Shown: piece after piece, positions 1-9,885 of the stretch
How positions within the stretch are numbered: position 1 is the stretch's first letter
Layout: each line of letters begins with the position of its first letter
Assembly (NCBI RefSeq): GCF_020621385.1
Contig: NZ_JAESVA010000003.1
Location: forward strand, 310,001 to 374,000
Source of the DNA: Acidisoma cellulosilyticum
GTDB taxonomy: Bacteria > Pseudomonadota > Alphaproteobacteria > Acetobacterales > Acetobacteraceae
DNA length: 64,000 bases
Direction: 5' to 3'
Notes under the pieces: model-generated
The model's database searches: none
What the model was told of the DNA's origin: nothing
What the model saw: only the letters and a program-made list of their open reading frames with translations
Made by a program: the position numbers and the translations under genes

Positions 1-948
<948 letters not shown>

Positions 949-1347
949 TTAGCTCAGCAATTGGGCGCTTTGTCCCTGTTGCGTGAGCAGGGACACAGCT
1001 TTCTTGTCAAATGAGACGAAAGTTTCGCCGCCAAGCCAACGCCCCTCAAAGGCGATCACGCCATCTGCAAAATCGCCGCCTGCTTGCAGCACAGCGAAAC
1101 CTGCCTCGACCGCCGCGCGATCAACCGCAACATTCTCCGCACTCACCAAGGTTGTCAGTGCGATTAGGATGTCTTCCTTGCCGAGATTGTAAATCCGCCG
1201 AAGCACGCATACCAACTCGCATAAGGACGAGAGCGAAATCGCGATTGTCTCTGCCTCACTTAGCACTGTCATCGCGGCTGCCGCCTGCCGCGCATCGTCC
1301 TGCATCAAGGCGCGAACAAGGATATTCGTATCGGCCGTAACTTTCAC
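949..1347 (-). CDS. vapC: PIN-domain toxin, VapC-like
   Basis: A 132-residue PIN-domain protein, the usual VapC size; such toxins are Mg-dependent RNases that typically cut tRNA or rRNA. The acidic active-site set is visible: D6 in the N-terminal TADTN motif, E44 in SLCELV, D92/D95 in GGDFAD and D114 near the end. Its ATG overlaps the last 4 bases of the upstream antitoxin gene, so the two should be translationally coupled. Function is inferred from domain and pairing; the RNA target is unknown. Confidence 0.85.
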   Translation of the reverse strand: MKVTADTNILVRALMQDDARQAAAAMTVLSEAETIAISLSSLCELVCVLRRIYNLGKEDILIALTTLVSAENVAVDRAAVEAGFAVLQAGGDFADGVIAFEGRWLGGETFVSFDKKAVSLLTQQGQSAQLLS

Positions 1348-1595
1348 GGCTCGCCAGCCCAGCCCGCCGCAGCCGCTTCATTGATTTCTTCAATCGTCGC
1401 CACTTTATGAGATTTTCCGGCGAGCAGGCCGAAGAAAGCCTCAATCTTCGCGGCTGGGCGCGCTGCCCTCAGACCAACCCGACCATCAGGGAGCTTATCT
1501 ACCTCGATCTTGTCACCAGGACGGATTCCGAGGTGATTGAGTACGTCTTTGCGGAATGTGACCTGCCCGCGTGCCGTCACCGTGAGAATGGCCAA
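1344..1595 (-). CDS. vapB: AbrB/SpoVT-fold antitoxin, VapB-like
   Basis: An 83-residue protein whose first 45 residues match a swapped-hairpin AbrB DNA-binding domain (TARGQVTFRKDVLNHLGIRPG pattern). The C-terminal tail would wrap the toxin. The start is TTG at 1595: on the minus strand it follows GGAGGGAG by about 7 bases, and no ATG gives the full domain. It precedes vapC with a 4-base overlap. AbrB-type antitoxins normally autoregulate, and two palindromes lie directly upstream (1611-1625 and 1629-1646). Confidence 0.82.
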   Translation of the reverse strand: MAILTVTARGQVTFRKDVLNHLGIRPGDKIEVDKLPDGRVGLRAARPAAKIEAFFGLLAGKSHKVATIEEINEAAAAGWAGEP

Positions 1596-1610
1596 TACAC
1601 AACTCCCTCC

Positions 1611-1646
1611 ATCATCATTGATGATAATTAATGCATATTTGCATTA
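1611..1646. promoter_or_regulatory. Tandem palindromes upstream of vapBC (candidate operator)
   Basis: Two perfect inverted repeats sit 16-51 bases upstream of the antitoxin start: ATCATCA-T-TGATGAT at 1611-1625 and TAATGCA-TATT-TGCATTA at 1629-1646. The stretch is AT-rich compared with its surroundings. Paired palindromes are typical of toxin-antitoxin autoregulation; binding by VapB is inference. The region also lies upstream of the divergent VOC gene at 1694. Confidence 0.55.
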
Positions 1647-1693
1647 CTTTCAACTGCGATTGCTTCTGTCCTGCCTATGCCGGTACATGACGC

Positions 1694-2086
1694 ATGGCCC
1701 AGCGCATCGCCTCCATCACCCTCCTCGTCGACGCCTATGACAAGGCCATCGCCTATTACGTCGGCGCGCTGGGCTTCCGGCTTGCGGTCGATACCGATCG
1801 CGGCGGCGGGGATCGCTGGGTGGAGATCACGCCGTCGGGCGGCGGTGTCGCGATCCGCTTGGCGGTCGCGAAAAACGACAAGCAGCGGCAGGCGATGGGC
1901 GCCCAGTCCGGCGGTCGCGTGTTATGCGTGCTTTATACGGATGATCTGGGGCGGGACGTCCTGGCCTATAAGGCCAGGGGCGTCATTTTTCAGGAAGAGC
2001 CGCGCCAGGAAGTCTATGGCGCGGTTGCCGTCTTCCAGGACTATCTCGGCAACCGCTGGGATCTTCTCCAACCGGCCGCCACCTAA
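1694..2086 (+). CDS. VOC (glyoxalase/bleomycin-resistance fold) family protein
   Basis: A 130-residue single-module VOC protein. The N-terminal ITLLVDAYDKAIAYY and later VLYTDDLG...GVIFQEEP and FQDYLGNRWDLLQP follow the beta-alpha-beta-beta-beta pattern, with the closing D-GN-W motif typical of the family. VOC members include glyoxalases, dioxygenases and antibiotic-binding proteins; the sequence does not tell which, and no catalytic role is claimed. It stands alone, divergent from vapBC. ATG at 1694 is preceded by another in-frame-incompatible ATG at 1687. Confidence 0.75.
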   Translation: MAQRIASITLLVDAYDKAIAYYVGALGFRLAVDTDRGGGDRWVEITPSGGGVAIRLAVAKNDKQRQAMGAQSGGRVLCVLYTDDLGRDVLAYKARGVIFQEEPRQEVYGAVAVFQDYLGNRWDLLQPAAT

Positions 2087-2154
2087 AGCCCTTCACCCGC
2101 CTGCTTGCTTCGCCTCGATCGCAGTCAGCCGGCTTTCCAGGTCGCGTCGCCAGT

Positions 2155-2355
2155 TCAGGCCGGCGCCATAATTTCGGCCTTGATGGTCGTTTCCAGATCG
2201 TCGCGGGTCTCTTCCAAGCGCCGTTCCAGCCGCTTCACGCGGTCGAAGGTCGAGAGTGACAGCGTCCGCACATCGCCCAATTCGTAACGCAGGGATTTCA
2301 CCTCGTCCCGAATTTCCCGCAGCAGCATATTCGTCAGGCTTTCGGTCTCGCTCAT
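2155..2355 (-). CDS. Short coiled-coil hypothetical protein, probably frameshifted at its 3' end
   Basis: A 66-residue, charged, helical protein (MSETESLTNMLLREIRDEVK then heptads with R/E/L). It resembles small alphaproteobacterial coiled-coil proteins of unknown function. Immediately after its TGA, another reading frame continues in the same style (NWRRDLESRL, AIEAKQAGG) and stops at 2093. A single missing base near 2158-2165 would explain this; the intact ancestor would be about 87 residues spanning 2093-2355. It may be a real frameshift, a sequencing error or a natural short form. Confidence 0.5.
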   Translation of the reverse strand: MSETESLTNMLLREIRDEVKSLRYELGDVRTLSLSTFDRVKRLERRLEETRDDLETTIKAEIMAPA

Positions 2356-2457
2356 ACAGCCTCATCAAACGGATCAGGCAGCCAGATAAACGATACTAGT
2401 TCGAACTGAAATGCAAATCCAGTTTGATCGAAGCTGACCCGGCCCTTGGCCTAATCG

Positions 2458-2841
2458 TCAGACGTAAAAACTTTCGCCGCAGCCGCAGCGGCCCTTTTCG
2501 TTCGGATTGACGAAGGTGAAGCCGGCCGAAAGCTTCTCGACCTTGTAGTCCATCTCCGTCCCGATCAGGAAAAGGCTCGCCTTGCGATCGACCAGCACGG
2601 TCTGGCCGTTATCGGTCACGACCTCATCGGTCGGGCCGGCCGCATCGACGAAGTCCATGTCGTAGGACAGGCCCGAGCAGCCCTTGGTGCCGACAGAAAT
2701 CTTGAGCAGCTTGCCCTGCTGGCCACCGGCGTAAAGGGCGGCCAAGCGCGCGGCGGCGGCATCCGACAGTTTCATCAGCGGCGGCAACGCCCGGCGGCCC
2801 GGTTTCGGAGAGGCAGAACCCGTCTCGATGGTTTGGCTCAT
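2458..2841 (-). CDS. sufA: SufA/ErpA-type iron-sulfur cluster carrier
   Basis: A 127-residue A-type carrier that accepts Fe-S clusters from the SufBCD scaffold and hands them to apo-proteins. The three cluster-binding cysteines are present: C55 in GTKGCSG and C119/C121 in GRCGCGES. The N-terminal 20 residues are an extra low-complexity tail. It is the last gene of the SUF operon, 17 bases after sufT. Whether it acts as SufA or ErpA cannot be separated by sequence alone; its operon position favours SufA. Confidence 0.92.
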   Translation of the reverse strand: MSQTIETGSASPKPGRRALPPLMKLSDAAAARLAALYAGGQQGKLLKISVGTKGCSGLSYDMDFVDAAGPTDEVVTDNGQTVLVDRKASLFLIGTEMDYKVEKLSAGFTFVNPNEKGRCGCGESFYV

Positions 2842-2858
2842 AACGTCCTTCTCCTCGA

Positions 2859-3257
2859 TCAGAACATATTCATGGCAAGACGAGCCTCATCGCTCATCCG
2901 GCTCATATCCCATGGCGGGTCCCAGACGGTCTCGACATCGCAAGCCGTGACGCCGGGCACGACCATGATGGCTTCGCGCACCATGACAGGCAATTCCTGC
3001 GCGGAAGGGCAACCCGGCGCCGTCAGCGTCATCTCAACCTTGATCTTGCCGTCATCGGCGATATCGACGGCATAGATAAGGCCGAGTTCGTAGATATTCA
3101 CCGGGATCTCAGGATCATAGACGGTCGCGATCGCCTCGATCACGGAATCCTCGCTGACCACGTCCTTGGCCGGCGGGGCAACCTCGCCGTCCGGCGTCCA
3201 GGCGTGATGCACGGCCTGATCCTCGGTCGCGTCCGGCTTTTGGCTAAGCTCGTCCAT
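2859..3257 (-). CDS. sufT: SufT, MIP18/DUF59-family Fe-S maturation factor
   Basis: A DUF59 protein with the YDPEIPVNIYELGLIY core and the TAPGCPSAQELP loop carrying the conserved cysteine, ending in WDPPWD...LAMNMF. SufT-type proteins assist Fe-S maturation in SUF-only organisms. The start is placed at 3257 because the minus strand reads GGAGG then GACAG then ATG there; an in-frame ATG at 3278, overlapping the sufS stop as TGATG, would add 7 residues and has no comparable ribosome site. Operon member between sufS and sufA. Confidence 0.88.
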   Translation of the reverse strand: MDELSQKPDATEDQAVHHAWTPDGEVAPPAKDVVSEDSVIEAIATVYDPEIPVNIYELGLIYAVDIADDGKIKVEMTLTAPGCPSAQELPVMVREAIMVVPGVTACDVETVWDPPWDMSRMSDEARLAMNMF

Positions 3258-3277
3258 CTGTCCCTCCTGCCCTGGCA

Positions 3278-4528
3278 TCAGGCGAAAAACGCTCTGACGC
3301 GGCCGAGCGTCTCGGCCAGGAAATCGATTTCGGCCAGCGTCGTATAGACCCCGAAGGTCGCACGCGCGGTGCTGTCCACGCCCAGCCGCTGCATCAGCGG
3401 TTCGGCACAGTGATGCCCGGCACGGACGGCGATGCCCGAGCGGTCAAGCAGCGTCGCCACATCATGCGCGTGCGCACCCGCCATCGCAAAGGAAATGACG
3501 CCACCCCGATCCTGCGCATGGCCGAAGATCGTCACGCCTTCGACGGCAGACAGCTTTGCCAGCGCATGTTCGGTCAATGCGGCCTCATGCGCGGAAATGG
3601 CGTCATAGCCGATGGCCTCGACATAAAGGATGGCAGCGTTCAAACCGATGCCCTCCAGAATGGCCGGTGTGCCCGCCTCGAACTTATGCGGCACCCGCGC
3701 CCAGGTGGAGCGCTCAAAGGTCACGGAGGAAATCATGTCGCCGCCGCCCATGAAGGGCGGCATGGCTTCCAGCAATTCGCGCTTGCCGTACAGCACGCCG
3801 ATACCGGTGGGGCCATAGAGCTTGTGGCCGGTCCAGGCATAGAAATCGACGTCCAGCGCCTGCACATCGATTTTCCGGTGAACGATCGCCTGCGAGCCGT
3901 CGAGCATGACCTTCGCGCCATGCGCGTGGGCCAGTGTCACGATGCGTTCTGCCGGGGTGTAGGTGCCCAGCACATTCGACATATGGGTGATGGAAACGAG
4001 CCCGACTTTTCCATCGGCCAGCAGGTCTTCCAGATGCACCATGTCCAGCTCGCCGCTATCGGTGACCCGCGCGACGCGCAGCTCGATTCCATGGGAATCC
4101 CGCAGCAACTGCCAAGGCACAATGTTGGAATGGTGCTCCATCTCGGAAATCACCACCGCCTGGCCGGGTCTCATCACGCCACGCCCGTAGCTGTAAGCGA
4201 CGAGGTTCATCGCCTCGGTGCTATTGCGCGTGATGACGATCTCGTCACGGGAACCGGCATTCATCAGGCGTGCCGTGGAATCCCGCACCGCCTCGAAAGC
4301 CTCGGTCGTGCGTTCGCTCATCCAATGCGCGCCGCGATGGACATTCGCGTATTGCGTTTCCATCGCGTCCCGCATCGCGTCGATCACGACCCGGGGCTTC
4401 TGTGCCGAGGCACCGCTATCGAGGAAGACGAGCTTCTGGCCGCGCACCGTCTGCGACAGGATGGGGAAATCGGCGCGAATGCGCTCGACATCAAACGGCA
4501 TCTTGCTCAGCCCCGGAATGGCGTTCAT
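3278..4528 (-). CDS. sufS: SufS cysteine desulfurase
   Basis: A 416-residue class V aminotransferase-fold enzyme that takes sulfur from cysteine for Fe-S assembly. Seen are the PLP lysine K236 in TGHKLYGP, the histidine-rich SEMEHHSN motif near 128-134, and the catalytic cysteine C374 in RAGHHCAEP, which fits the SufS (type II) group. No sufE is in the operon, so the sulfur-transfer partner is either elsewhere or replaced. The 3' end of sufD overlaps its start by 4 bases. Confidence 0.95.
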   Translation of the reverse strand: MNAIPGLSKMPFDVERIRADFPILSQTVRGQKLVFLDSGASAQKPRVVIDAMRDAMETQYANVHRGAHWMSERTTEAFEAVRDSTARLMNAGSRDEIVITRNSTEAMNLVAYSYGRGVMRPGQAVVISEMEHHSNIVPWQLLRDSHGIELRVARVTDSGELDMVHLEDLLADGKVGLVSITHMSNVLGTYTPAERIVTLAHAHGAKVMLDGSQAIVHRKIDVQALDVDFYAWTGHKLYGPTGIGVLYGKRELLEAMPPFMGGGDMISSVTFERSTWARVPHKFEAGTPAILEGIGLNAAILYVEAIGYDAISAHEAALTEHALAKLSAVEGVTIFGHAQDRGGVISFAMAGAHAHDVATLLDRSGIAVRAGHHCAEPLMQRLGVDSTARATFGVYTTLAEIDFLAETLGRVRAFFA

Positions 4529-5820
4529 GCGCTCGGCGCCTCCGCGTCCTTACCGGTCGTCGCCCACCATTCCTCGACCGCATGCTCGAAGACGTCGCGC
4601 AGGCCTTCATGCGCCACAGCCTCGAAAGCGTCCGTCAGGAAGGCGCGCACTAGAATCATCCGCGCCTGATCGGCCGGTATGCCGCGGCTGCGCAGATAGA
4701 ACAGCTGCTCGGGGTCCAGGGCACCCACCGTCGCGCCATGGCTGCACTTCACGTCATCGGCGTAGATTTCCAGCTCAGGCTTGCTGTTGATCTCGGCGTC
4801 GGGCGAGAGAAGCAGTGCCTGGTTCATCTGGTAGCCGTCGGTCTTCTGGGCGATCCGCGCCACTTCGATGCGGCCCTGGAACACAGCACGCGCCTTACCG
4901 GTCAGCACGCTTTTCACGGTCTGGCGCGACGGGCAATTCGGCGCGTCATGAGAGATGGCGGTCGTGAAGTCGCTGACCTGATTGCCGCCCATGATCTGAG
5001 CCGCGTTCAGATGCACGGCCGCCTGCTCGCCACCCAGACGGGCATGAATTTCCGTCCGTCCCAGCTTGGCGCCCAGCGCGAGCGAGAAACAATCATAGAC
5101 GGCATTCGCCGCCGTATCGGCGTAGATGGTGCCGAGATGGAAGGCGTCCTTGGCATCCTGCTGCAAGCGGCCGTGCGTCAGATGCGCGCCCTCGGCAATC
5201 GCGATCTCGATCACTGGATTGTTCAGATATTCGCCGATCCCGGCCGAGACTTCCAGCAGCACCAGACGCGCATCGGCGCCCAGGCTGATGCGATGACGCG
5301 GATGGCTGGCCACCCGGCGATGCTTGCCGCTGGTCAGTTGCGCCAGCATCAGGAAGCCTGCATCGAAACCGGCCGGCACATCGATGATGATTCCGTCTTC
5401 GGTCAGCATGGTGTTGAGTGCGACCACACGGTCACGCTCCGGCTTTGTCAGCGCACCGAAAAGGCCCGTTCCGGCGAAGGACCGAACCTCTAACCCTTCG
5501 GGCAGTACCGACAGATCGGCACGGTAGCGGCCATCGATGAAGATCAGCCGCGGGCCTTCAACCTTGGGCAACAGCGACAGCAGATCGGCGCCCGCCTGCG
5601 TATCGCCGATCGGCTCCTGAAAATCGAGACCGGTGATCGGACGCAGATTGGTGAAATGCCAGGGCTCATCCTTGGGCGTCGGAAATCCGCGCTCGCGCAG
5701 CACGGCCGCCGCCGCATCGCGCACATCCGCATTGCCCGGCAGGCGGGCGCGCAGCCCGTCATACCGTGCGAGGAAGCCTTTCAAGGCCTCGCCCGCTACT
5801 TGTTGTGTCACGGCCTGCAT
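4525..5820 (-). CDS. sufD: SufD, SUF scaffold subunit
   Basis: A 431-residue SufBD-family protein; with SufB and SufC it forms the SufBC2D scaffold on which Fe-S clusters are built. The N-terminal helical part contains the PKDEPWHFTNLRP motif and the C-terminal beta-helix ends with the typical CSHGATVGALD...FYLRSRGIP segment. It overlaps sufC by 1 base (ATG/stop junction) and sufS by 4 bases, which implies coupled translation. Confidence 0.94.
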   Translation of the reverse strand: MQAVTQQVAGEALKGFLARYDGLRARLPGNADVRDAAAAVLRERGFPTPKDEPWHFTNLRPITGLDFQEPIGDTQAGADLLSLLPKVEGPRLIFIDGRYRADLSVLPEGLEVRSFAGTGLFGALTKPERDRVVALNTMLTEDGIIIDVPAGFDAGFLMLAQLTSGKHRRVASHPRHRISLGADARLVLLEVSAGIGEYLNNPVIEIAIAEGAHLTHGRLQQDAKDAFHLGTIYADTAANAVYDCFSLALGAKLGRTEIHARLGGEQAAVHLNAAQIMGGNQVSDFTTAISHDAPNCPSRQTVKSVLTGKARAVFQGRIEVARIAQKTDGYQMNQALLLSPDAEINSKPELEIYADDVKCSHGATVGALDPEQLFYLRSRGIPADQARMILVRAFLTDAFEAVAHEGLRDVFEHAVEEWWATTGKDAEAPSA

Positions 5821-6578
5821 TATGCCGCCTCCGCCGCCTCGCCGATGATGCCGGCATAGCCCTGGGCTTCCAGCTCTTTCGCGAGTTCCGGACCGCCGGA
5901 GCGGATGATGCGGCCATCGGCCAGCACATGCACATGATCGGGCACGATATAGTCCAGCAGACGCTGATAATGGGTGATGACGAGGGCCGAGAAGTCCGGG
6001 CCGCGCGACGCGTTCACGCCTTCGGCCACGATGCGCAGCGCGTCGATGTCGAGGCCGCTATCGGTCTCGTCGAGCAGCGCCAGTTTAGGTGCCAGCATCG
6101 TCATCTGCAGAATTTCATTGCGCTTCTTCTCGCCGCCCGAAAACCCGACATTGACGTTCCGCTTCAGCATGTCTTCGGACATGGCGAGCTTCTTCACGGC
6201 GGCCCGCGCCTGTTTCAGAAACTGGACAGCGTCGAGCTCGGCCTCGCCACGCGCGCGGCGGAGGGAGTTCAGCGCCGTGCGTAGGAAATTGGCATTGCCG
6301 ACGCCCGGCAGTTCCACCGGATATTGGAAAGCGAGGAAGATGCCGGCGGCCGCACGCTCTTCCGGTTCCATCGCCAGGATATCGACGCCGTTGAAGGTCG
6401 CCGTGCCGCCCGTCACCTCATAGCCCTCACGGCCAGAGAGAACGTAGGACAGCGTGGATTTGCCGGCGCCGTTCGGCCCCATGACGGCATGAACCTCACC
6501 CTGCGGGATCGTGAGATCAATCCCTTTGAGGATTTCCTTGCCGTCGATCTCGGCGGTCAGTCCCTTGATTTCGAGCAT
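5820..6578 (-). CDS. sufC: SufC, SUF ABC-type ATPase
   Basis: A 252-residue cytosolic ABC ATPase that drives conformational change in the SufBCD scaffold. Walker A is GPNGAGKST at 34-42, the signature is [10 protein letters not shown], and Walker B runs into [13 protein letters not shown]. All are intact and characteristic of SufC. It lies 11 bases after sufB and abuts sufD. Confidence 0.96.
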   Translation of the reverse strand: MLEIKGLTAEIDGKEILKGIDLTIPQGEVHAVMGPNGAGKSTLSYVLSGREGYEVTGGTATFNGVDILAMEPEERAAAGIFLAFQYPVELPGVGNANFLRTALNSLRRARGEAELDAVQFLKQARAAVKKLAMSEDMLKRNVNVGFSGGEKKRNEILQMTMLAPKLALLDETDSGLDIDALRIVAEGVNASRGPDFSALVITHYQRLLDYIVPDHVHVLADGRIIRSGGPELAKELEAQGYAGIIGEAAEAA

Positions 6579-6589
6579 CTACGCGATCC

Positions 6590-8077
6590 TTAACCCACCG
6601 AGCCTTCGAGGCTTATGGCCAACAACTTCTGAGCTTCGACGGCGAATTCCATCGGCAGCTCCTTCAACACATCCTTGCAGAACCCGTTCACGATCAGACC
6701 GACCGCGTCTTCCTGGGAAAGGCCCCGGCTGCGGCAATAGAACAGCTGATCCTCGGCGATCTTGGAGGTCGTCGCCTCATGCTCGATCTTGGCCGACGGA
6801 TTGCGGCTTTCGATATAGGGCACGGTATGGGCGCCGCATTGATCGCCGATCAGCAGGCTGTCGCATTGCGTGAAGTTCCGCGCGTTCTGCGCCTTCGGCA
6901 TCATCCGCACGAGGCCACGATAGGTACTGTCGGAATGACCGGCGCTGATCGTCTTGGCGATGATCGTGCTGTTCGTATTGCGGCCGATATGGATCATCTT
7001 GGTGCCGGTATCGGCCATCTGATGATTGTTGGTCACCGCCACCGAATAGAACTCGCCGACGCTGCCATCACCGATCAGGATGCAGGACGGGTATTTCCAG
7101 GTGATGGCCGATCCCGTCTCGACCTGCGTCCAGCTGATGCGGCTGCGCGCGCCACGGCAGGCGCCACGCTTGGTGACGAAATTATAGATGCCGCCGCGGC
7201 CTTCCGAATCACCCGGATACCAGTTCTGCACGGTCGAGTATTTGATCTTGGCGTCGTCCATCGCCACCAGTTCGACGACCGCCGCATGCAGCTGGTTCTC
7301 GTCGCGCATCGGCGCGGTGCAGCCTTCCAGATAGCTGACCGACGCACCGTCCTCGGCAATGATCAGCGTTCGCTCGAACTGCCCTGTATTTTTCGCATTG
7401 ATGCGGAAATAGGTGGAGAGTTCCATCGGGCATTTCACGCCCTTCGGGATGAAGACGAAGCTGCCATCGGTGAAAACGGCGGAGTTCAGAGCCGCGAAGA
7501 AATTATCGCCCGCCGGCACCACGCTGCCCAGATACTGGCGCACCAGTTCGGGATATTCGCGCACCGCATCGCTGATCGAGCAGAAGATGACGCCTGCTTT
7601 GGCGAGCGTGGAGCGGAAGGTGGTCGCGACCGAAACGCTGTCGAAAACGGCATCGACGGCCATCGGCAGCCTTTCCTCGTCACCCGGCTCGACACCGGCC
7701 AGGATCGCCTGTTCCTTCAGCGGAATGCCGAGCTTCTCATAGGTGCGAAGCAGTTCGGGATCGACCTCGTCCAGGCTCTTCGGGCCGCTACCCTTCTTTT
7801 TGGGCGCGGCGTAATAGTGGATGTCCTGGTAATCGATCACCGGATAGCCGGGCTTCGCCCAATGCGGCTCTTCCATCTTCTGCCACATGGCAAAAGCCTT
7901 CAGCCGCCAGGCGAGCAGCCATTCCGGCTCACCCTTGCGGTCCGAAATCAGGCGGATCGTGTCTTCGTTCAAGCCCTTGGGCGCGAGGTCCATCTCAAGA
8001 TCGGTCTCGAACCCCCACTTATAGGTGGAGCCCGTAACGGAGCGGACAGTCTCTAGGGTTTCTGCAACTGCTGGCAT
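6590..8077 (-). CDS. sufB: SufB, SUF scaffold subunit
   Basis: A 495-residue SufB, the main Fe-S assembly scaffold with SufC and SufD. The sequence is full length, with the N-terminal YKWGFETD...KGLNEDTIR region, the central SYLEGCTAP cysteine motif, and the C-terminal [21 protein letters not shown] segment. It starts 5 bases after the Rrf2-type regulator gene, so the two share a transcript. Confidence 0.96.
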   Translation of the reverse strand: MPAVAETLETVRSVTGSTYKWGFETDLEMDLAPKGLNEDTIRLISDRKGEPEWLLAWRLKAFAMWQKMEEPHWAKPGYPVIDYQDIHYYAAPKKKGSGPKSLDEVDPELLRTYEKLGIPLKEQAILAGVEPGDEERLPMAVDAVFDSVSVATTFRSTLAKAGVIFCSISDAVREYPELVRQYLGSVVPAGDNFFAALNSAVFTDGSFVFIPKGVKCPMELSTYFRINAKNTGQFERTLIIAEDGASVSYLEGCTAPMRDENQLHAAVVELVAMDDAKIKYSTVQNWYPGDSEGRGGIYNFVTKRGACRGARSRISWTQVETGSAITWKYPSCILIGDGSVGEFYSVAVTNNHQMADTGTKMIHIGRNTNSTIIAKTISAGHSDSTYRGLVRMMPKAQNARNFTQCDSLLIGDQCGAHTVPYIESRNPSAKIEHEATTSKIAEDQLFYCRSRGLSQEDAVGLIVNGFCKDVLKELPMEFAVEAQKLLAISLEGSVG

Positions 8078-8082
8078 TGGCC

Positions 8083-8583
8083 TTACTCGACAAAGGCTGT
8101 GGTGGAAACGGAGGCGCCGGCTGGATGATAGGATTGCATAGCGCTCGCCTCAGACAGGGGTTGCACAGGCACCACGTCCCGTGCGGGGGGACGCATATCC
8201 GCAAGACTGATCCCGGACAATGCATCCAAAATCGCCGAATTGACGCGGTCCCAGCGCCCCTTGACGGGGCAAAGGGCTGAACTGTCGCAGATCGCGGGCG
8301 AATGCTCGACGCAGGCGGTCAATGCAATCGGCCCGTCGATCGCGGTAATCACATCGGCCACCGGAATGGCTGACAGCGAACGGGCGAGCCGATAGCCGCC
8401 CCGCGCCCCACGTTGGGAGCAGACAAGGCCGGCCGTGGTCATGATTTTCAGAACTTTGGCGACGGTCGGTTCCGGCACGCCGGTCGCGGCCGCGATTCCA
8501 CCCGAGGTTTGCAGGGCAAAATCATCGCCCAGCCGCACCAGCACGACGACCGCGTAGTCCGTCAATTTGGACAGTTTCAACAT
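8083..8583 (-). CDS. Rrf2-family regulator of the SUF operon
   Basis: A 166-residue Rrf2 winged-helix regulator. The helix-turn-helix lies in residues 27-50 ([19 protein letters not shown]) and three cysteines, C91, C99 and C105, have the spacing expected for a [2Fe-2S] ligand set. It matches the alphaproteobacterial SUF regulator group, which represses the operon when cluster-loaded. The C-terminal 35 residues are a variable tail. It is the first gene of the operon and is probably autoregulated through the inverted repeat at 8606-8624. Confidence 0.9.
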   Translation of the reverse strand: MLKLSKLTDYAVVVLVRLGDDFALQTSGGIAAATGVPEPTVAKVLKIMTTAGLVCSQRGARGGYRLARSLSAIPVADVITAIDGPIALTACVEHSPAICDSSALCPVKGRWDRVNSAILDALSGISLADMRPPARDVVPVQPLSEASAMQSYHPAGASVSTTAFVE

Positions 8584-8605
8584 GGCTCTCTTCTACCCGT
8601 TCATT

Positions 8606-8624
8606 CAGGACCAAGCTAGTCCTG
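8606..8624. promoter_or_regulatory. Inverted repeat between the SUF operon and agmatinase (candidate Rrf2 operator)
   Basis: CAGGAC-N7-GTCCTG is a perfect 6-base inverted repeat centred about 32 bases upstream of the regulator start. Symmetric GGAC...GTCC cores are seen in IscR-type sites of other alphaproteobacteria. No other palindrome of this quality lies in the 123-base intergenic region. I could not place convincing -35/-10 boxes. Binding is inference. Confidence 0.55.
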
Positions 8625-8706
8625 TTTTGAAAGGCAGCCCTGCCGCACATCGCGTCCGCCGGTTGAACAGGGCCTGAGAAATGTCTACCCAGGTCAAAGG
8701 CGCTCG

Positions 8707-9783
8707 ATGAAGGCAAGTACCATGGCGGACGATACGTTCGATTCCAACCTCTCCCGGCTTCGGGACAAGTATGTGGGCCTCGGCGGCGGACAGGTTTTCG
8801 ACCCGCATTTTCAGGAGATCGCGGCCAAAACCATCAGCCCGGACGGCCGCCGTCGCCTGCCCTATTCCGACCCGGCCACCTTCCTGGATGCGACCTACCG
8901 GCAGAATGCCTTCGGCACGCCGGATGGCTTCAAGGACCTTGATGTCGCGCTGATCGGCGTGCCGATGGATCTGGGCGTCACCAATCGCTCGGGCTGCCGC
9001 CTGGGCCCGCGCGCCGTGCGCGCCGTGGAACGCATCGGACCGTACGAGCATGTGCTGCGGGTCGCCCCACTCGGGTCCTTGCGCGTAGCCGATACCGGCG
9101 ATGTGCCGCTACGCTCCCGCTACAGCCTGGAAAGCTGCCATGAGGACATCGAAGCCGCCTATAAGACCGTCGTCGCGGCCGGCGTCATTCCACTCTCTGT
9201 CGGCGGCGACCATTCCATCAGCCAGGCGATCCTGAGGGCGGTCGGTGAGAAACGCCCTGTCGGCCTGATCCATATCGACGCCCATTCCGATACGGCGGGC
9301 GAGTATGAGGGAAGCCGCTTCCATCACGGCGGCCCCTTCCGCCAGGCCGTGCTGGACGGCGTCATCGACCCCCGCCGCACGCTGCAGATCGGCATTCGCG
9401 GCACGGCGGAATATCTCTACGAATTCTCGACCGATAGCGGCATGACCGTGGTCCATGCCGAGGAGATCGAGGAGCACGGCATCCGCCGCTATATCGACAC
9501 GGCGCGCGGTCTGATCGGTGACGGGCCTTTCTATGTCAGCTTCGATATCGATTCGGTCGATCCCGGCTTCGCCCCCGGCACCGGCACGCCGGAGGTGGGC
9601 GGTCTGCTGCCGCGCGAAGTGCTGGCCCTTCTGCGCGGTCTCAAGGGTCTCGATATCGTTGGCGGCGACGTGGTGGAGGTCGCACCGCAATATGATGCGA
9701 CCAGCAATACCGCCCATATCGCGGCCCAGGTTCTGTTCGAAATGCTGGCTTTGGTCGCGCTGCGGGAAAAACCCTCGATCTAG
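8707..9783 (+). CDS. speB: Agmatinase / ureohydrolase family protein
   Basis: A 358-residue arginase-superfamily enzyme that releases urea from a guanidino compound with a two-manganese centre. All metal motifs are visible: GGDHS, HIDAHSDT and SFDIDSVDPG. Typical agmatinases are about 300-320 residues; the longer N-terminus here (DKYVGLGGG, YRQNAFGTPDGF) resembles the agmatinase/guanidinobutyrase subgroup, so agmatine, guanidinobutyrate or another guanidine are all possible substrates. ATG at 8707 follows AAAGG by 6 bases; 8722 is an alternative. Divergent from the SUF operon with no evident functional link. Confidence 0.85.
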   Translation: MKASTMADDTFDSNLSRLRDKYVGLGGGQVFDPHFQEIAAKTISPDGRRRLPYSDPATFLDATYRQNAFGTPDGFKDLDVALIGVPMDLGVTNRSGCRLGPRAVRAVERIGPYEHVLRVAPLGSLRVADTGDVPLRSRYSLESCHEDIEAAYKTVVAAGVIPLSVGGDHSISQAILRAVGEKRPVGLIHIDAHSDTAGEYEGSRFHHGGPFRQAVLDGVIDPRRTLQIGIRGTAEYLYEFSTDSGMTVVHAEEIEEHGIRRYIDTARGLIGDGPFYVSFDIDSVDPGFAPGTGTPEVGGLLPREVLALLRGLKGLDIVGGDVVEVAPQYDATSNTAHIAAQVLFEMLALVALREKPSI

Positions 9784-9885
9784 AGATCCGTCTGTACCAG
9801 TCCTCAGGACAAAACCCGCCGCATTACAAACTCGTCACCAAGGTAATGGTTGAATCGTAAGCAGGGGGCGCTCACTCTCCATACC

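Noticed and set aside
3410-4669. Long plus-strand open frame opposite sufS
   Set aside because: It is the antisense frame of a fully conserved gene; the composition is H/R/G-rich and shows no domain.
6779-8056. Long plus-strand open frame opposite sufB
   Set aside because: Shadow of sufB in high-GC DNA; no ribosome site or recognisable motif.
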